A stretch of DNA of 57,330 nt from Rhodanobacteraceae bacterium UBA703 (GCA_002297645.1 DBMH01000180.1:1-57330), one strand, 5' to 3'; shown: positions 42,142 through 50,742, counted from the first letter of the stretch. Translations and numbers: made by a program. Notes: generated by a model from the sequence alone, not told the origin.

Positions 42142-42522
42142 ATGACTCGACACATCGTTTTCACGTCCAAAGCCGCCAAGCCGCCGCCGACCTACAGCCA
42201 GGCGGTCAAGGCGGCCGGTCTCGTATTCGTGTCCGGCACGGCGCCGGCCGATCCGGTCACCGGAGCCCTCGTCGGGTCGACCATTCAGGAGCAGACACGG
42301 CAATGCCTGTCGAACATTCGCGCCATCCTCGAAGAAGCGGGTAGCTCGCTGGACAAGATCGTCAGCGCCACCGTCGTGCTCGCCGACGAGGAAGACTTCG
42401 CCGGAATGAACGAAGAGTGGTCGAGGTGGTTTCCGACCGATCCGCCGGCGCGCCAGGGGGCCAAGCTTCCGGTGTGCGTTCCCGGCCTGAAGGTCTCGAT
42501 CGCCGCGATTTCCGAGGGTTGA
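42142..42522 (+). CDS. ridA: RidA-family protein (reactive intermediate deaminase)
   Basis: 126 residues, ATG at 42142 with GGAAACAGG upstream. The fold signature runs YSQAVKAAGLVFVSGTAPADPVTGALVGSTIQEQTRQCLSNIRAILEEAGSSLDKIVSATVVLADEEDFAGMNEEWSRWFPTDPPARQGAKLPVCVPGLKVSIAAISEG. RidA proteins are trimeric and hydrolyse enamine/imine intermediates. The usual arginine near the end of the PAR segment (P-x-R-x-x) is present in PPARQGAKLPV. This is a divergent Rid subgroup, so deaminase activity is probable but unproven. Cytoplasmic, unlike its neighbours. Confidence 0.9.
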   Translation: MTRHIVFTSKAAKPPPTYSQAVKAAGLVFVSGTAPADPVTGALVGSTIQEQTRQCLSNIRAILEEAGSSLDKIVSATVVLADEEDFAGMNEEWSRWFPTDPPARQGAKLPVCVPGLKVSIAAISEG

Positions 42523-42601
42523 CCGCGCTCGGCGTGCGCGGCAGGCGTCGCGTCGCGTTGATGGCTTGTATCTGACGAAAGCCGAGAGAAGGGGAGCGAT
42601 G

Positions 42602-44791
42602 ATGAAAAGGGCATGCGATTTTTTCCGGGCCGCGCTGTGTTGCGCGGCATGGGTCGGTGCGGCGACGCTCGTGCGTGCGGAAACACAGGCGCCGGGTGCG
42701 GTGTCGAACCCGATCCTGTTCGTGACGCAGTTTCCGATTCCCGGCGATTTCATGACGATCGGTTCGGTGTTCGGCAATCATTTCGCCGACACCGAGCGCG
42801 TCGGTCGCGGCGGCGACCTGTACATCCGCTATCCGGACGGCATGCTGCGCAACCTGACGCAGGAAGCCGGCTTCGGCGTCGCCAGCGGGTTCCAGGGCGC
42901 GAACTCGATCGCGGTGCGCGATCCGGCCGTGCATTGGTCCGGCACCAAGGCGATCTTCTCGATGGTCGTCGGTGCCCCGCAACAGTACGCGCGGCCGCCG
43001 CTGTACTGGCAGCTCTACGAAGTGACCGGCCTCGAGCGTGGCGCGACCGTGAGAATCACCAAGGTCGCCAAACAGCCGGAGGACTACAACAACATCGAGC
43101 CTTCGTATGCCTCGAACGGCGAGGTGCTGTTCGTTTCCGATCGCCCGCGCGACGGCGCGCGCCATCTCTATCCGCAACTCGACGAATACGAGAGCAAGCC
43201 GACCGTGACCGGCGTCTGGCGCCTCGATCCCGTCGGCGGCGCCTTGACCTTGCTGCAACACGCGCCTTCGGGGTCGGCACGGCCGTTCGTCGATCGCAGC
43301 GGACGCATCGTGTTCACGCGCTGGGATCATTTGCAACGCGACCAGCAGAACGACGCGCCGGAGGTCTACGGCACGTTCAACTACTCCGGCGAAGGGCCGG
43401 GGACGGTGCCGACGACGGATCGCAGCGAAGTGTTTCCGGAATCGCGCATCGCCTCGCCGGGACTGAACCGTTTCGCGATCAACCTGTTCCTGCCGTGGCA
43501 GATCAACCAGGACGGCACCGAGGAGGAAACGCTGAACCACGTCGGCCGGCACGAGTTGCAGTCGTACTTTACGCGCACGTTCACGGACGACGCGAACCTG
43601 CGCGACTTCACCTTCTCGCCGACGTCGCAACCGAATGCGAAACCGATCGAGAACCTGTTGCAGATTCGCGAAGATCCGAGCGAGCCCGGCCGTTATCTCG
43701 GCGTCGACGCGCGCGAGTTCGAGACGCACGCTTCCGGACAGCTCATCGCGATCCGCGCGCCGCAGGGCAGCGATGGCGGGGAGACGACGGTGGAGTACCT
43801 CACGCCGCGCGTGACGTACTGCTGCGGCGAGAACGTTCCGGAGAACACCGGGCACTACCGCAATCCGCTGCCGCTCACGGACGGCTCGCTCGTCGCCGTC
43901 CATACCGCTTATCGCGGCAATGCGCAGAACACCGGCACTCGCCCGCAACCACGCACGCCGTATGACTTCCGCCTGAAACTCCTGACCCGCAGCGGCGATT
44001 CCTTCGTGCCGGCGCAGACCTTGACCCCCGGCATCAGCAAGAGCGTGAGCTACTACGATCCGGACGTGCTGGTCAGCTATGACGGGCCGTTCTGGGAGCT
44101 GTCGCCGGTCGAGGTCGTCGCGCGGCCGGCGCCGCCGGATCGCGTGTTCGTGCTCGGCGCGCCGGAACGGCAGGCGTTCGCGCTGGAAAACGCGGACGAG
44201 CAGGCGTTCCGTACCTACCTGCGCGACCGCGGGCTCGGCGTCGTCGTCGTGCGCAACGCGACCGCGCGCGATCGCGCCGACAAGCAGCAACCCTACAACC
44301 TGCGCGTGCCAGGCGGCGTTTCGACGACCGGCGCATCGGGCAGGATCTACGACATCGCACACCTCCAATTCTTCCAGGCCGACCAGATCCGCGGCCTTGG
44401 CGGCACGCAGTCGCCCACGGCGGGACGGCGCGCGCTGGCGCAGGTGCTGCACGATCCTGTCGCTGTGGCGGCGAATATCCCCAGTCCCGCGGGGCCGGCC
44501 GGCAGCGCGCCGATCTTCGAGGACGGCTCGGTCGCGATGTACGTGCCCACGCGGCGTGCAATGACCTGGCAAACGACGTCGCCGGAGGGGACTCCCGTCG
44601 TGCGCGAGCGCTATTGGCTCACGCTGCAGCCCGGCGAAATCCGCGCCTGCGACGGTTGCCATGGCGTGAACGCGCGCAATCAGGCCGGGCAGCCGCCGGC
44701 GACGAACACGCCGCTCGCGTTCCGCGCGATGCTCGCGCGCTGGCGTGACGGAAACGGCGATGCGATTTTCGCGAGCGGGTTCGAAGGGTGA
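42602..44791 (+). CDS. Exported HzsA-related protein with c-type haem site and GFE tail
   Basis: 729 residues. ATG 42602 is preferred over 42599 because it gives better spacing to GGGGAG. Signal peptide KRACDFFRAALCCAAWVGAATLVRA. The body has propeller-like strands (GDLYIRYPDGMLRNLTQEAGFG, FQGANSIAVRDPAVHWSGTKAIFSM, PSYASNGEVLFVSDRPRDGARHLYPQLDEYE, RSGRIVFTRWDHLQRDQQND), as in proteins annotated with a hydrazine-synthase-alpha middle domain. LQPGEIRACDGCHGVN carries a CxxCH covalent haem motif close to the C terminus. Ends GDAIFASGFEG. A periplasmic or secreted cytochrome-like protein. Nothing else of an anammox pathway is present, so hydrazine synthesis is not implied. Assignment from motif memory. 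Confidence 0.8.
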   Translation: MKRACDFFRAALCCAAWVGAATLVRAETQAPGAVSNPILFVTQFPIPGDFMTIGSVFGNHFADTERVGRGGDLYIRYPDGMLRNLTQEAGFGVASGFQGANSIAVRDPAVHWSGTKAIFSMVVGAPQQYARPPLYWQLYEVTGLERGATVRITKVAKQPEDYNNIEPSYASNGEVLFVSDRPRDGARHLYPQLDEYESKPTVTGVWRLDPVGGALTLLQHAPSGSARPFVDRSGRIVFTRWDHLQRDQQNDAPEVYGTFNYSGEGPGTVPTTDRSEVFPESRIASPGLNRFAINLFLPWQINQDGTEEETLNHVGRHELQSYFTRTFTDDANLRDFTFSPTSQPNAKPIENLLQIREDPSEPGRYLGVDAREFETHASGQLIAIRAPQGSDGGETTVEYLTPRVTYCCGENVPENTGHYRNPLPLTDGSLVAVHTAYRGNAQNTGTRPQPRTPYDFRLKLLTRSGDSFVPAQTLTPGISKSVSYYDPDVLVSYDGPFWELSPVEVVARPAPPDRVFVLGAPERQAFALENADEQAFRTYLRDRGLGVVVVRNATARDRADKQQPYNLRVPGGVSTTGASGRIYDIAHLQFFQADQIRGLGGTQSPTAGRRALAQVLHDPVAVAANIPSPAGPAGSAPIFEDGSVAMYVPTRRAMTWQTTSPEGTPVVRERYWLTLQPGEIRACDGCHGVNARNQAGQPPATNTPLAFRAMLARWRDGNGDAIFASGFEG

Positions 44792-44958
44792 TTCCTCATT
44801 CCATCCACATCGCCGAAGAAGCCCTGGCCGACCTGAGGGAGCGCCTCGAGCGCACGCGCTGGCCTAACGAGCCGGAAGGCGCGGATTGGGAACTCGGAAC
44901 GAGTCGCATCGCGCCAAGCATCTGGCTGAAGGTGCCGAGCCAGGTGGATTCGACCTGA
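44788..44958 (+). pseudogene. N-terminal fragment of an epoxide hydrolase
   Basis: A 56-residue frame from GTG 44788 (overlapping the previous stop) reads VIPHSIHIAEEALADLRERLERTRWPNEPEGADWELGTSRIAPSIWLKVPSQVDST. The first ~40 residues match the epoxide hydrolase N-terminal domain (I-x-x-x-x-LxDLRxRLxxTRWP...W..G). The alpha/beta-hydrolase part is absent downstream. A remnant left after deletion; not functional. Confidence 0.65.
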
Positions 44959-45072
44959 GTCGCACCGGACCCGGCGACTCGCATCAAGGGGCGGCTTGCG
45001 AATGGCCTGCGTGCAAGCCGAATCCGCTTCGCAGCCCCGCTTGATTCAGGTGTTGGACCGCAGGAGATCGAC

Positions 45073-45519
45073 ATGGCCAGTTCAACGAACAAGCTTCTGA
45101 TGGTCGGCGCTGTCCTCAGCGGGCTTGCCGCGCTGGTGCACTTGGCGTGCCTGGTGTTGGGCGCCCCACTGTTTCGGCTTCTGGGGGCCGGAGAACAGAT
45201 GGCGCAGCTGCACTTGGCCGGCCATTGGTACCCCACGATCGTGACCCTGGTCATTGCCAGCGTCCTCGCGGGATGGAGCGTCTATGCTCTCTCCGGCGCC
45301 GGCGTGATTCGGAGGTTGCCATTGCGGCGTACCGCTCTGTGCGCAATCACGGCCATTTACCTTGTTCGAGGCGTCGCATTCGTTCCGGTCATGGCGTACT
45401 TCCCGGGAAACAGCAGGACGTTCTGGGCCGTGAGTTCTTCAATCTGCCTCGTGATCGGCCTGGTTCATCTGGTTGGGCTTCGGCAGTCCTGGGCCCGGCT
45501 TTCCGGCGATGCCGCCTAG
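45073..45519 (+). CDS. Four-helix integral membrane protein, unknown function
   Basis: 148 residues, ATG at 45073 with GCAGGAGATC upstream. Four hydrophobic helices: LLMVGAVLSGLAALVHLACLVLG, WYPTIVTLVIASVLAGWSVYALS, ALCAITAIYLVRGVAFVPVMAYF and SSSICLVIGLVHLVGL. Charged residues in the short loops suggest both termini are cytoplasmic. Resembles small uncharacterised inner-membrane proteins of gammaproteobacteria; no domain name can be assigned safely. Apparently monocistronic. Confidence 0.82.
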   Translation: MASSTNKLLMVGAVLSGLAALVHLACLVLGAPLFRLLGAGEQMAQLHLAGHWYPTIVTLVIASVLAGWSVYALSGAGVIRRLPLRRTALCAITAIYLVRGVAFVPVMAYFPGNSRTFWAVSSSICLVIGLVHLVGLRQSWARLSGDAA

Positions 45520-45842
45520 CAGTTCAAGACGCGGCTGCTTCGCGGTTCGGCCTGATCTTGCATGACGAACGGCCGCGTCTGGTCGAGAGCGGGCCTCGCT
45601 TCGTCTCGTGGGACCATCCCGCGGTCAAACCATGTTTCACCCACGCAGGTGTTGCGCGGCGAGGGTAGACGCCGAGACACACCCACCGCCTCCGAGAGTC
45701 GGCCTGGGGCGTGTCGTACCGTCTTCCCACCGATGCCGCGCTGAGGCCGGGGGCGGCGCGACGATTCGATCTCGCGCGGGAGTAGAGTGGAGTCGTCCAT
45801 TGCCGGCCGATGTTCAACGCCTGATCCAGGGGGAAACGCGCC
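45520..45842. other. Gap of 323 bases, nothing recognised
   Basis: Between two + strand membrane-protein genes. No coding frame with convincing composition and no strong hairpin. Probably contains the promoter of the next gene. Confidence 0.4.
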
Positions 45843-46574
45843 ATGACAACCAATGCTCTCGTCGACGCACCGGCCTGGGCCGTCGCGATGCGGCGCTTTA
45901 CGACCTTTGTTTCGCAAGACTTCGGCGGCGGTCCGCGGCCATGGAAGCTGGCGTGGATCATCAATTTCCAGAAGGGCGGCACGGCGTTGTTCATCGCCGC
46001 GCTGATGGTCTTCTATGGCAACTACTCCACCGCCGCGTGGATCTACCTCGCGCTGCACGGCAGCTACGGCATCGTCTGGTTGCTCAAGGATCTGTCCTTT
46101 CCCGATCCGAGCTGGCAGACGCGCGTGACGATCGGTGGCGGCATCAACGCCTTCGCATGCGTGCTCGCGCCGTACTGGCTGATCGGTTGGCTGCTGATTT
46201 CACGCACGGTGCAACCGAATTACCCGTTGCCGGACAACGCCTGGTTGTGCCTGTGCACGAGCCTGGTCATCGTCGGCGCGGCGATCATGGTGGCGGCGGA
46301 CGCGCAGAAGTACTTCACCCTGCGCGTTCGACGCGGCTTGATCACCGACGGCATGTTCCGCTACGTGCGCCATCCGAACTATCTCGGCGAGATCATGATC
46401 TACGGCGCCTTCGCCCTGATGGTGTGGCACTGGATTCCCGCGTTGATCCTCGGCTACATCTGGCTCGGACTGTTCGCGGTGAACATGATCCTGAAGGAAG
46501 CGAGCATGTCGCGCTACCCGGAATGGGCCGCCTACAAGAAGCGCTCGTGGTGGCTGTTGCCCGGCGTGCTTTGA
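45843..46574 (+). CDS. Isoprenylcysteine methyltransferase-like / DUF1295-type membrane protein
   Basis: 243 residues, ATG at 45843 with AGGGGGAAA upstream. Multiple hydrophobic helices. The C-terminal half has GLITDGMFRYVRHPNYLGEIMIYGAFALMVWHWIPALILGYIWLGLFAVNMILKEASMSRYPEWAAYKKRSWWLLPG, the RHPNYLGE ... Y.EW..YK..TW.LLP pattern of ICMT-fold and steroid-reductase-like membrane enzymes. SAM or NAD(P)H could be the cofactor; the substrate is unknown, probably lipophilic. Inner membrane. Monocistronic. Confidence 0.87.
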   Translation: MTTNALVDAPAWAVAMRRFTTFVSQDFGGGPRPWKLAWIINFQKGGTALFIAALMVFYGNYSTAAWIYLALHGSYGIVWLLKDLSFPDPSWQTRVTIGGGINAFACVLAPYWLIGWLLISRTVQPNYPLPDNAWLCLCTSLVIVGAAIMVAADAQKYFTLRVRRGLITDGMFRYVRHPNYLGEIMIYGAFALMVWHWIPALILGYIWLGLFAVNMILKEASMSRYPEWAAYKKRSWWLLPGVL

Positions 46575-46724
46575 ATTTGTCGCCGTAGTCTGAGCGCTGA
46601 ACGACGCCGGGTGCTCCAAGGAACCGGAGCGCCTTCGTCCCTCACTCGGCGCTTGCCGTTCGCGATCTGGGAACATCGAGAATCGTATGGACCGATCGCC
46701 AGCGAGCGGATGTTCCCGATGCTC

Positions 46725-49424
46725 TCACACGTCGAGCTGACGCAGGCGCGCTTGCCACTGCAGGACGCGGGGGTGCTCGGGACCGAGCGCCGCCTGCATG
46801 CGCTCGACGGCGCGTTCGAGGTTGGCGCGCGACCGTGGTCGGTTCGTGTTGCCCCGCCAGTCGATCAGGGCCAGTACGGCGTCGCAGACGTCCAGCTGCC
46901 AGCCCTCGGGGTCGGCGATCGTCACGTAGAACTCCCGCGCCTCCTTGATCCGCTTCCCGGCGACCTCGGTGTCGCCGAGATCGAGCGCGGCCTCGGCGGT
47001 GCCGAGCATCGTCTTGTACAGCGTGGGTTTCGATCCATCGCCCATTTCGCGCAGTTCGTCCTCCACTTGTGTGAATCGAACGAACGATTCCCGCGGGCTC
47101 GCGGCTTTGGCGGTGGTCTTGCTGAACGTCGTGATTTCCCGAAACGTGACTCGCAACAGGTTTCCGGGTGGCACCTTGAGGTTGTCGAGCGCCTCGTTCC
47201 CTTCGATGATCTTCGCCGCTCGTCCGCCTTCGTCGCCCGACAGCGTGGCGATACGGACACCGAGAGCGGCCCATTGGACGCCGAAGCGCGCCAACTGCTT
47301 CGGCGCGTGCTGGCGAACCATGGCCTGAGATTGATCCAGTAGGGCGGCGGCATCCCGGGGCCGCGCCAGGTCCATCGCGATTTGCGCTTGGGCGATCAGC
47401 ATCATCGCGACATTGGCGGTGGGGCCGGTGGCTTTCAGGTTCATCTCGATGCTGCGCTTTATCTCGTCGAACGCCTGAAGGGGAAAGCCGACGCGGGCGG
47501 TGCAATACGCCATCTGACTCAACGAGGCCATCGCATCGGCGCTGCCCTCGCGCCCGAGACGGGTATAGGTGTCGATTGCCTTGCGGAACCAGGCGCGCGC
47601 TTCGACGGGCTTGTCCGCCAAGGCCAACACGCTCGCATAGTTTTGGTAGAACATGGCGTTCCTGCGCGTGTCGCCCGGCGTGCTGCCCAGTGCCGTGATC
47701 GTCTGGCGATAGAACTCCACCGCCGGCGCGAGCTTGCCCGATTGAACCTCGAGCTCGACCACTATGCGTTGGCAGTTCGTCCGGATTTCGCGGACCTGTT
47801 CGGGTCCCAGCGCCGCGAGGTGCTGCAAGCCCGCCTCGGCCCAGCGTCGCGCTTCGTCCCGTTTGTAGAGATTCCATTCGAGGTCGGCCAGCGAGCAGGA
47901 CAGTTCTGCGGCGACGGAAGGCGGAAAATCATTCTTCGCATCGGTGAGCAGCGACAGAAGGAGCGGCTCGAGCGCCTGTCCGTTGCCACGTTGCTCGTAG
48001 GCTTGCTTGAGCGTGTCGAGGAGAAGCGGATACAGCTCCGGGCGCTTCTTCGCTTCCTTCGCAACGCGCTGCGACGCCAGTGCGAGCAGGTCGTCGATCT
48101 TGATCGCCTCGTTGTTCGGCGCGGCGGATCCGAGCACCGAAAGCAGGAAATCGACCGTCATGTCCGAACGCACGGCTTCCGCCTGTGCGTTGGCTCGCTC
48201 GGTTTCCGCGCTCGCTCGCGCCGCTTGCGCCGCGTCGCGCTGTTCGGACGCACGATGCGCCTGCCATAGGGCCAACGCCATGCCTACGGTCAGGCTCGCT
48301 ATGATCGCGGAGAAAACGCCGAGCGCCAATGCGTTGCGCCGGACGAAGCGCCGGACGCGGTACAGGCTGCCGTCGAGCTTGCGCGCCTCGATGGGGCGGT
48401 GGGCGAACGCGTTGTCGAGGTCCTGCAGCAGACCGTCGACGTTGGCGTAGCGATCGTCCGGTGACTTCGCCAGGGCCTTCAGCGCGATCGCGTCGAGATC
48501 GTCGGCCAGTTCGCGCGGCAGGCCGGGGATCGCGCCGGCCGTACTCGGTCGCGCCGGCGTTTCTCCGCCGATCATCTTCACGCTGGCGGCGATCGGCTTG
48601 TCGTGAAAGTCGAACGGCGGTTTCCCGGCGATGAGGAAATAGAGCAATGCGCCGAGGCCGTAGAGGTCGGTGCGCACGCTGGCGATCCCGCCGCGGACCT
48701 GCTCGGGTGAGGCGTATTCGAGCGTCAAGGGCTGCATGGTGTCGGCCCTGCGCTCCTCGTCGAGCCAACGGGCGACGCCGAAGTCGAGCAGATACGCGCG
48801 TCCATCGCGATCGACCAGGACGTTGTTCGGCTTGATGTCGCGATGCACGACCGAATGATCGTGTGCATGGGCCACGGCGGCGGCGATCTGGCGGAACAGG
48901 CCCATGCGCGTGTCGAAGTCGGCCTCCTGGTGAACCCGGCACCATTTGTCCAGCGGCATGCCTTCGACGAAGTCCGTGACGAGATAGGGCTGACCGCCTG
49001 TCGTTATGCCGCCGTCGATGAGCCGCGGGATATGCGGGTGTTGCAGTTGCGCGAGCAGGCGGCGCTCCATTTCCAGGCGCACGCGCAGTTGCGGCGTGTC
49101 GCCGTACAGGAACTTGATCGCGACGCGCTTCTCGTAGGTGCCGTCGCTGCGCTCCGCCATCCAGACGTCGCCCATGCCGCCGCGGCCCAGCCGATGCAGC
49201 GCCCGCCAGGGACCGACACGCTCGCCGTCATGGGTCTGCGCCAGCGGATCCTGTTCCGCCCTCTCGATATCCGCCAGCCATTGACGCAATGCGCGGGCGT
49301 CGGAGGGTTCGCTCCGGTCGAGTTCGCGCAGGCGCGCCGCACGTTGTTCCGCCGGCAGGTCCAGGAGTGCATCCAGTTGCCTTTCGAGCAATTGCCAGTC
49401 GGAGGTGGAATGGGGAGGCGACAT
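46725..49424 (-). CDS. Membrane-anchored Ser/Thr protein kinase with TPR-like repeats (module 2)
   Basis: 899 residues from ATG at 49424. Kinase domain at ~72-340: glycine loop LGRGGMGDV (79-87), Lys104 in VAIK, HRDIKPNN (184-191), DFG (204-206) and YASPEQVRGG as the activation-loop end. All catalytic residues are intact. A transmembrane helix lies at ~355-377 (ALGVFSAIIASLTVGMALALW), then a coiled, Ala/Glu-rich stretch (EQRDAAQAARASAETERANAQAEAV) and ~480 residues of TPR-like helical repeats. Same layout as the kinase of module 1 but a distinct sequence (GMG versus GGS glycine loop), so an old paralogue. Its sigma partner lies 333 bases upstream, with a 20-bp palindrome between them. Confidence 0.93.
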   Translation of the reverse strand: MSPPHSTSDWQLLERQLDALLDLPAEQRAARLRELDRSEPSDARALRQWLADIERAEQDPLAQTHDGERVGPWRALHRLGRGGMGDVWMAERSDGTYEKRVAIKFLYGDTPQLRVRLEMERRLLAQLQHPHIPRLIDGGITTGGQPYLVTDFVEGMPLDKWCRVHQEADFDTRMGLFRQIAAAVAHAHDHSVVHRDIKPNNVLVDRDGRAYLLDFGVARWLDEERRADTMQPLTLEYASPEQVRGGIASVRTDLYGLGALLYFLIAGKPPFDFHDKPIAASVKMIGGETPARPSTAGAIPGLPRELADDLDAIALKALAKSPDDRYANVDGLLQDLDNAFAHRPIEARKLDGSLYRVRRFVRRNALALGVFSAIIASLTVGMALALWQAHRASEQRDAAQAARASAETERANAQAEAVRSDMTVDFLLSVLGSAAPNNEAIKIDDLLALASQRVAKEAKKRPELYPLLLDTLKQAYEQRGNGQALEPLLLSLLTDAKNDFPPSVAAELSCSLADLEWNLYKRDEARRWAEAGLQHLAALGPEQVREIRTNCQRIVVELEVQSGKLAPAVEFYRQTITALGSTPGDTRRNAMFYQNYASVLALADKPVEARAWFRKAIDTYTRLGREGSADAMASLSQMAYCTARVGFPLQAFDEIKRSIEMNLKATGPTANVAMMLIAQAQIAMDLARPRDAAALLDQSQAMVRQHAPKQLARFGVQWAALGVRIATLSGDEGGRAAKIIEGNEALDNLKVPPGNLLRVTFREITTFSKTTAKAASPRESFVRFTQVEDELREMGDGSKPTLYKTMLGTAEAALDLGDTEVAGKRIKEAREFYVTIADPEGWQLDVCDAVLALIDWRGNTNRPRSRANLERAVERMQAALGPEHPRVLQWQARLRQLDV

Positions 49425-49757
49425 GATCGGAATCGGCGGCTTGTTTGGGAGAGGACGAACGGAAATCGAAATTCAGTGCGAAATACGGGCATGGCCCGTC
49501 GGCGTGCGCGCGCGGGTTTCATCCGGGCTTTGCGCGGCAACGGCTCCGGCGGTTCCGCTGTTCGCGCAGTACGTTCCGCCGACCCGGCCGGAGCAGCGAG
49601 GCGTCGAGCGGATCGGCATGCCGATCCGACGATCGCATGCCCCGGCCCCCATTCCTCCCCGAGGCGCTTGCTGTGCTTGCACAACCGGCAGGTCCCCCTG
49701 GACTTGCCGCTGACATCAAATGCCGGCCTTGGCGGTGCCGGGTACGGTGACGGGGTG
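49425..49757. other. Sigma-kinase intergenic region (333 bases)
   Basis: Unusually long for a sigma-kinase pair (69 bases in module 1). No gene is evident. It contains the 20-bp palindrome at 49609-49628 and could hold a separate kinase promoter. Confidence 0.45.
49609..49628. promoter_or_regulatory. Perfect 20-bp palindrome
   Basis: CGGATCGGCATGCCGATCCG reads identically on both strands. It lies between the ECF sigma gene and its kinase gene. It could be an operator for a dimeric regulator controlling the kinase. A hairpin role is less likely because there is no loop. Confidence 0.5.
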
Positions 49758-50357
49758 TCAGTCGGTTCCCCGCAACCGGCCGATCATCCAGCCCCTGGCC
49801 TTGATCCAGTCCCGGCGCACGGTTCGCTCGTCGATGCCCAGCGCGGCACCGATCTCCGCGTCACCCAGTCCCACGTAGAACCTCAACGAGACGATCTGCG
49901 CCATGCGCGGAAATATCTGTCCGAGCTGGTCGATGACTTCGTTGATCTCGATCACCTGCTCGGCATGGCGACCGTCGGTATCCGCGGCGGAATGCTCGTC
50001 GAGCGTGTCCAAGGAAGCGGCGTTGCCGCGCTTCTGCGCCAGCTTCCTGCGCGCATGGTCGGTGAGAACGAAACGCATCGCGCGCGTCGCCAGGTAATAG
50101 AAGTGGTTGAGGTCCGAGACCACCAGGTCCGGCGATTCCTGCAGTTTCAGGTAGACCTCATGGACGAGCGCCGTCGTCGACAGCGTCGGGCTTGCGCCGA
50201 AGGTATTGCGCTGCACGTGCGCCACTCGCAGCAGGCTGCGGTAGGCCTCGGTCATCATCGAGGCCAAACTGTGAGATGGGTCACATATCGCGCTGTCCAG
50301 CGTCTCCCGCAGTCGATCGAGAACGAGGTCGTCGGCTGAATCGGTGGCGTGGGTCAT
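49758..50357 (-). CDS. ECF sigma factor, kinase-linked (TIGR02999-like), module 2
   Basis: 199 residues from ATG at 50357; an in-frame ATG at 50387 would add ten. Region 2: SLLRVAHVQRNTFGASPTLSTTALVHEVYLKLQESPDLVVSDLNHFYYLATRAMRFVLTDHARRKLAQKRG. Region 4: VIEINEVIDQLGQIFPRMAQIVSLRFYVGLGDAEIGAALGIDERTVRRDWIKARGWM. The STTALVHEVYLKL motif marks the same kinase-associated subgroup as module 1. No anti-sigma gene nearby. A 7-bp inverted repeat (50366-50382) sits just upstream of, or inside, its 5' end, depending on the start. Predicted to be activated by phosphorylation by the downstream kinase. Confidence 0.92.
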   Translation of the reverse strand: MTHATDSADDLVLDRLRETLDSAICDPSHSLASMMTEAYRSLLRVAHVQRNTFGASPTLSTTALVHEVYLKLQESPDLVVSDLNHFYYLATRAMRFVLTDHARRKLAQKRGNAASLDTLDEHSAADTDGRHAEQVIEINEVIDQLGQIFPRMAQIVSLRFYVGLGDAEIGAALGIDERTVRRDWIKARGWMIGRLRGTD

Positions 50358-50365
50358 GCGAAGTG

Positions 50366-50382
50366 CCAATGTTTCACATTGG
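50366..50382. promoter_or_regulatory. Inverted repeat at the 5' end of the module-2 sigma gene
   Basis: CCAATGT-TTC-ACATTGG: perfect 7-bp arms with a 3-nt loop, 9 bases upstream of the ATG at 50357. Could be an operator or an mRNA hairpin near the ribosome-binding site. If the ATG at 50387 is the real start it is coding. Confidence 0.45.
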
Positions 50383-50387
50383 TTCAT

Positions 50388-50742
50388 TGTAGCGGGCCGG
50401 CAGCGCACCCCATCGTGATTTTTGTGGATGGCGCCACAGAAGCGCGATTCCCCGCCGCGCAGCCGAAATCCCGCCCTGTATCGAAAGTTCTCCGCCGCCT
50501 CGGCCATGTCCGGATTCGTCGCGTTTTTGCGAAGTACGAACACCCCAACGCGCGAACAGGAGTCGTCGACCTCTGAAGTTTGTGCACTGCGGAAAGGCGG
50601 AAGGGTTTCCGGGCTGTGTCGTCGGCACCGGGGCGCGAATGTTCCGGAGCGTGTCGGTTTCGCCATGAAGAGCCGGATTCGACGTCGCCTTGCGAGAGCT
50701 TGCTTCTTCATCAGGGAATACAAAGGAATAGGGGAGTCATCC
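50388..50742. other. Divergent intergenic region (355 bases)
   Basis: Between the module-2 sigma gene and the repeat-rich exported protein gene. A + strand frame is open here from about 50422, but the chosen ATG at 50743 has a good Shine-Dalgarno, so this is treated as promoter DNA. Confidence 0.45.

Noticed and set aside
42602..44791. Interpreting the HzsA-related gene as evidence of anammox hydrazine synthesis
   Set aside because: No other subunits, no multihaem proteins, and the protein is found alone with a secreted-protein tail; only a distant structural relationship is plausible.
46611..47342. A 243-residue + strand frame after the DUF1295-type gene
   Set aside because: Antisense to the end of the module-2 kinase and without any domain.
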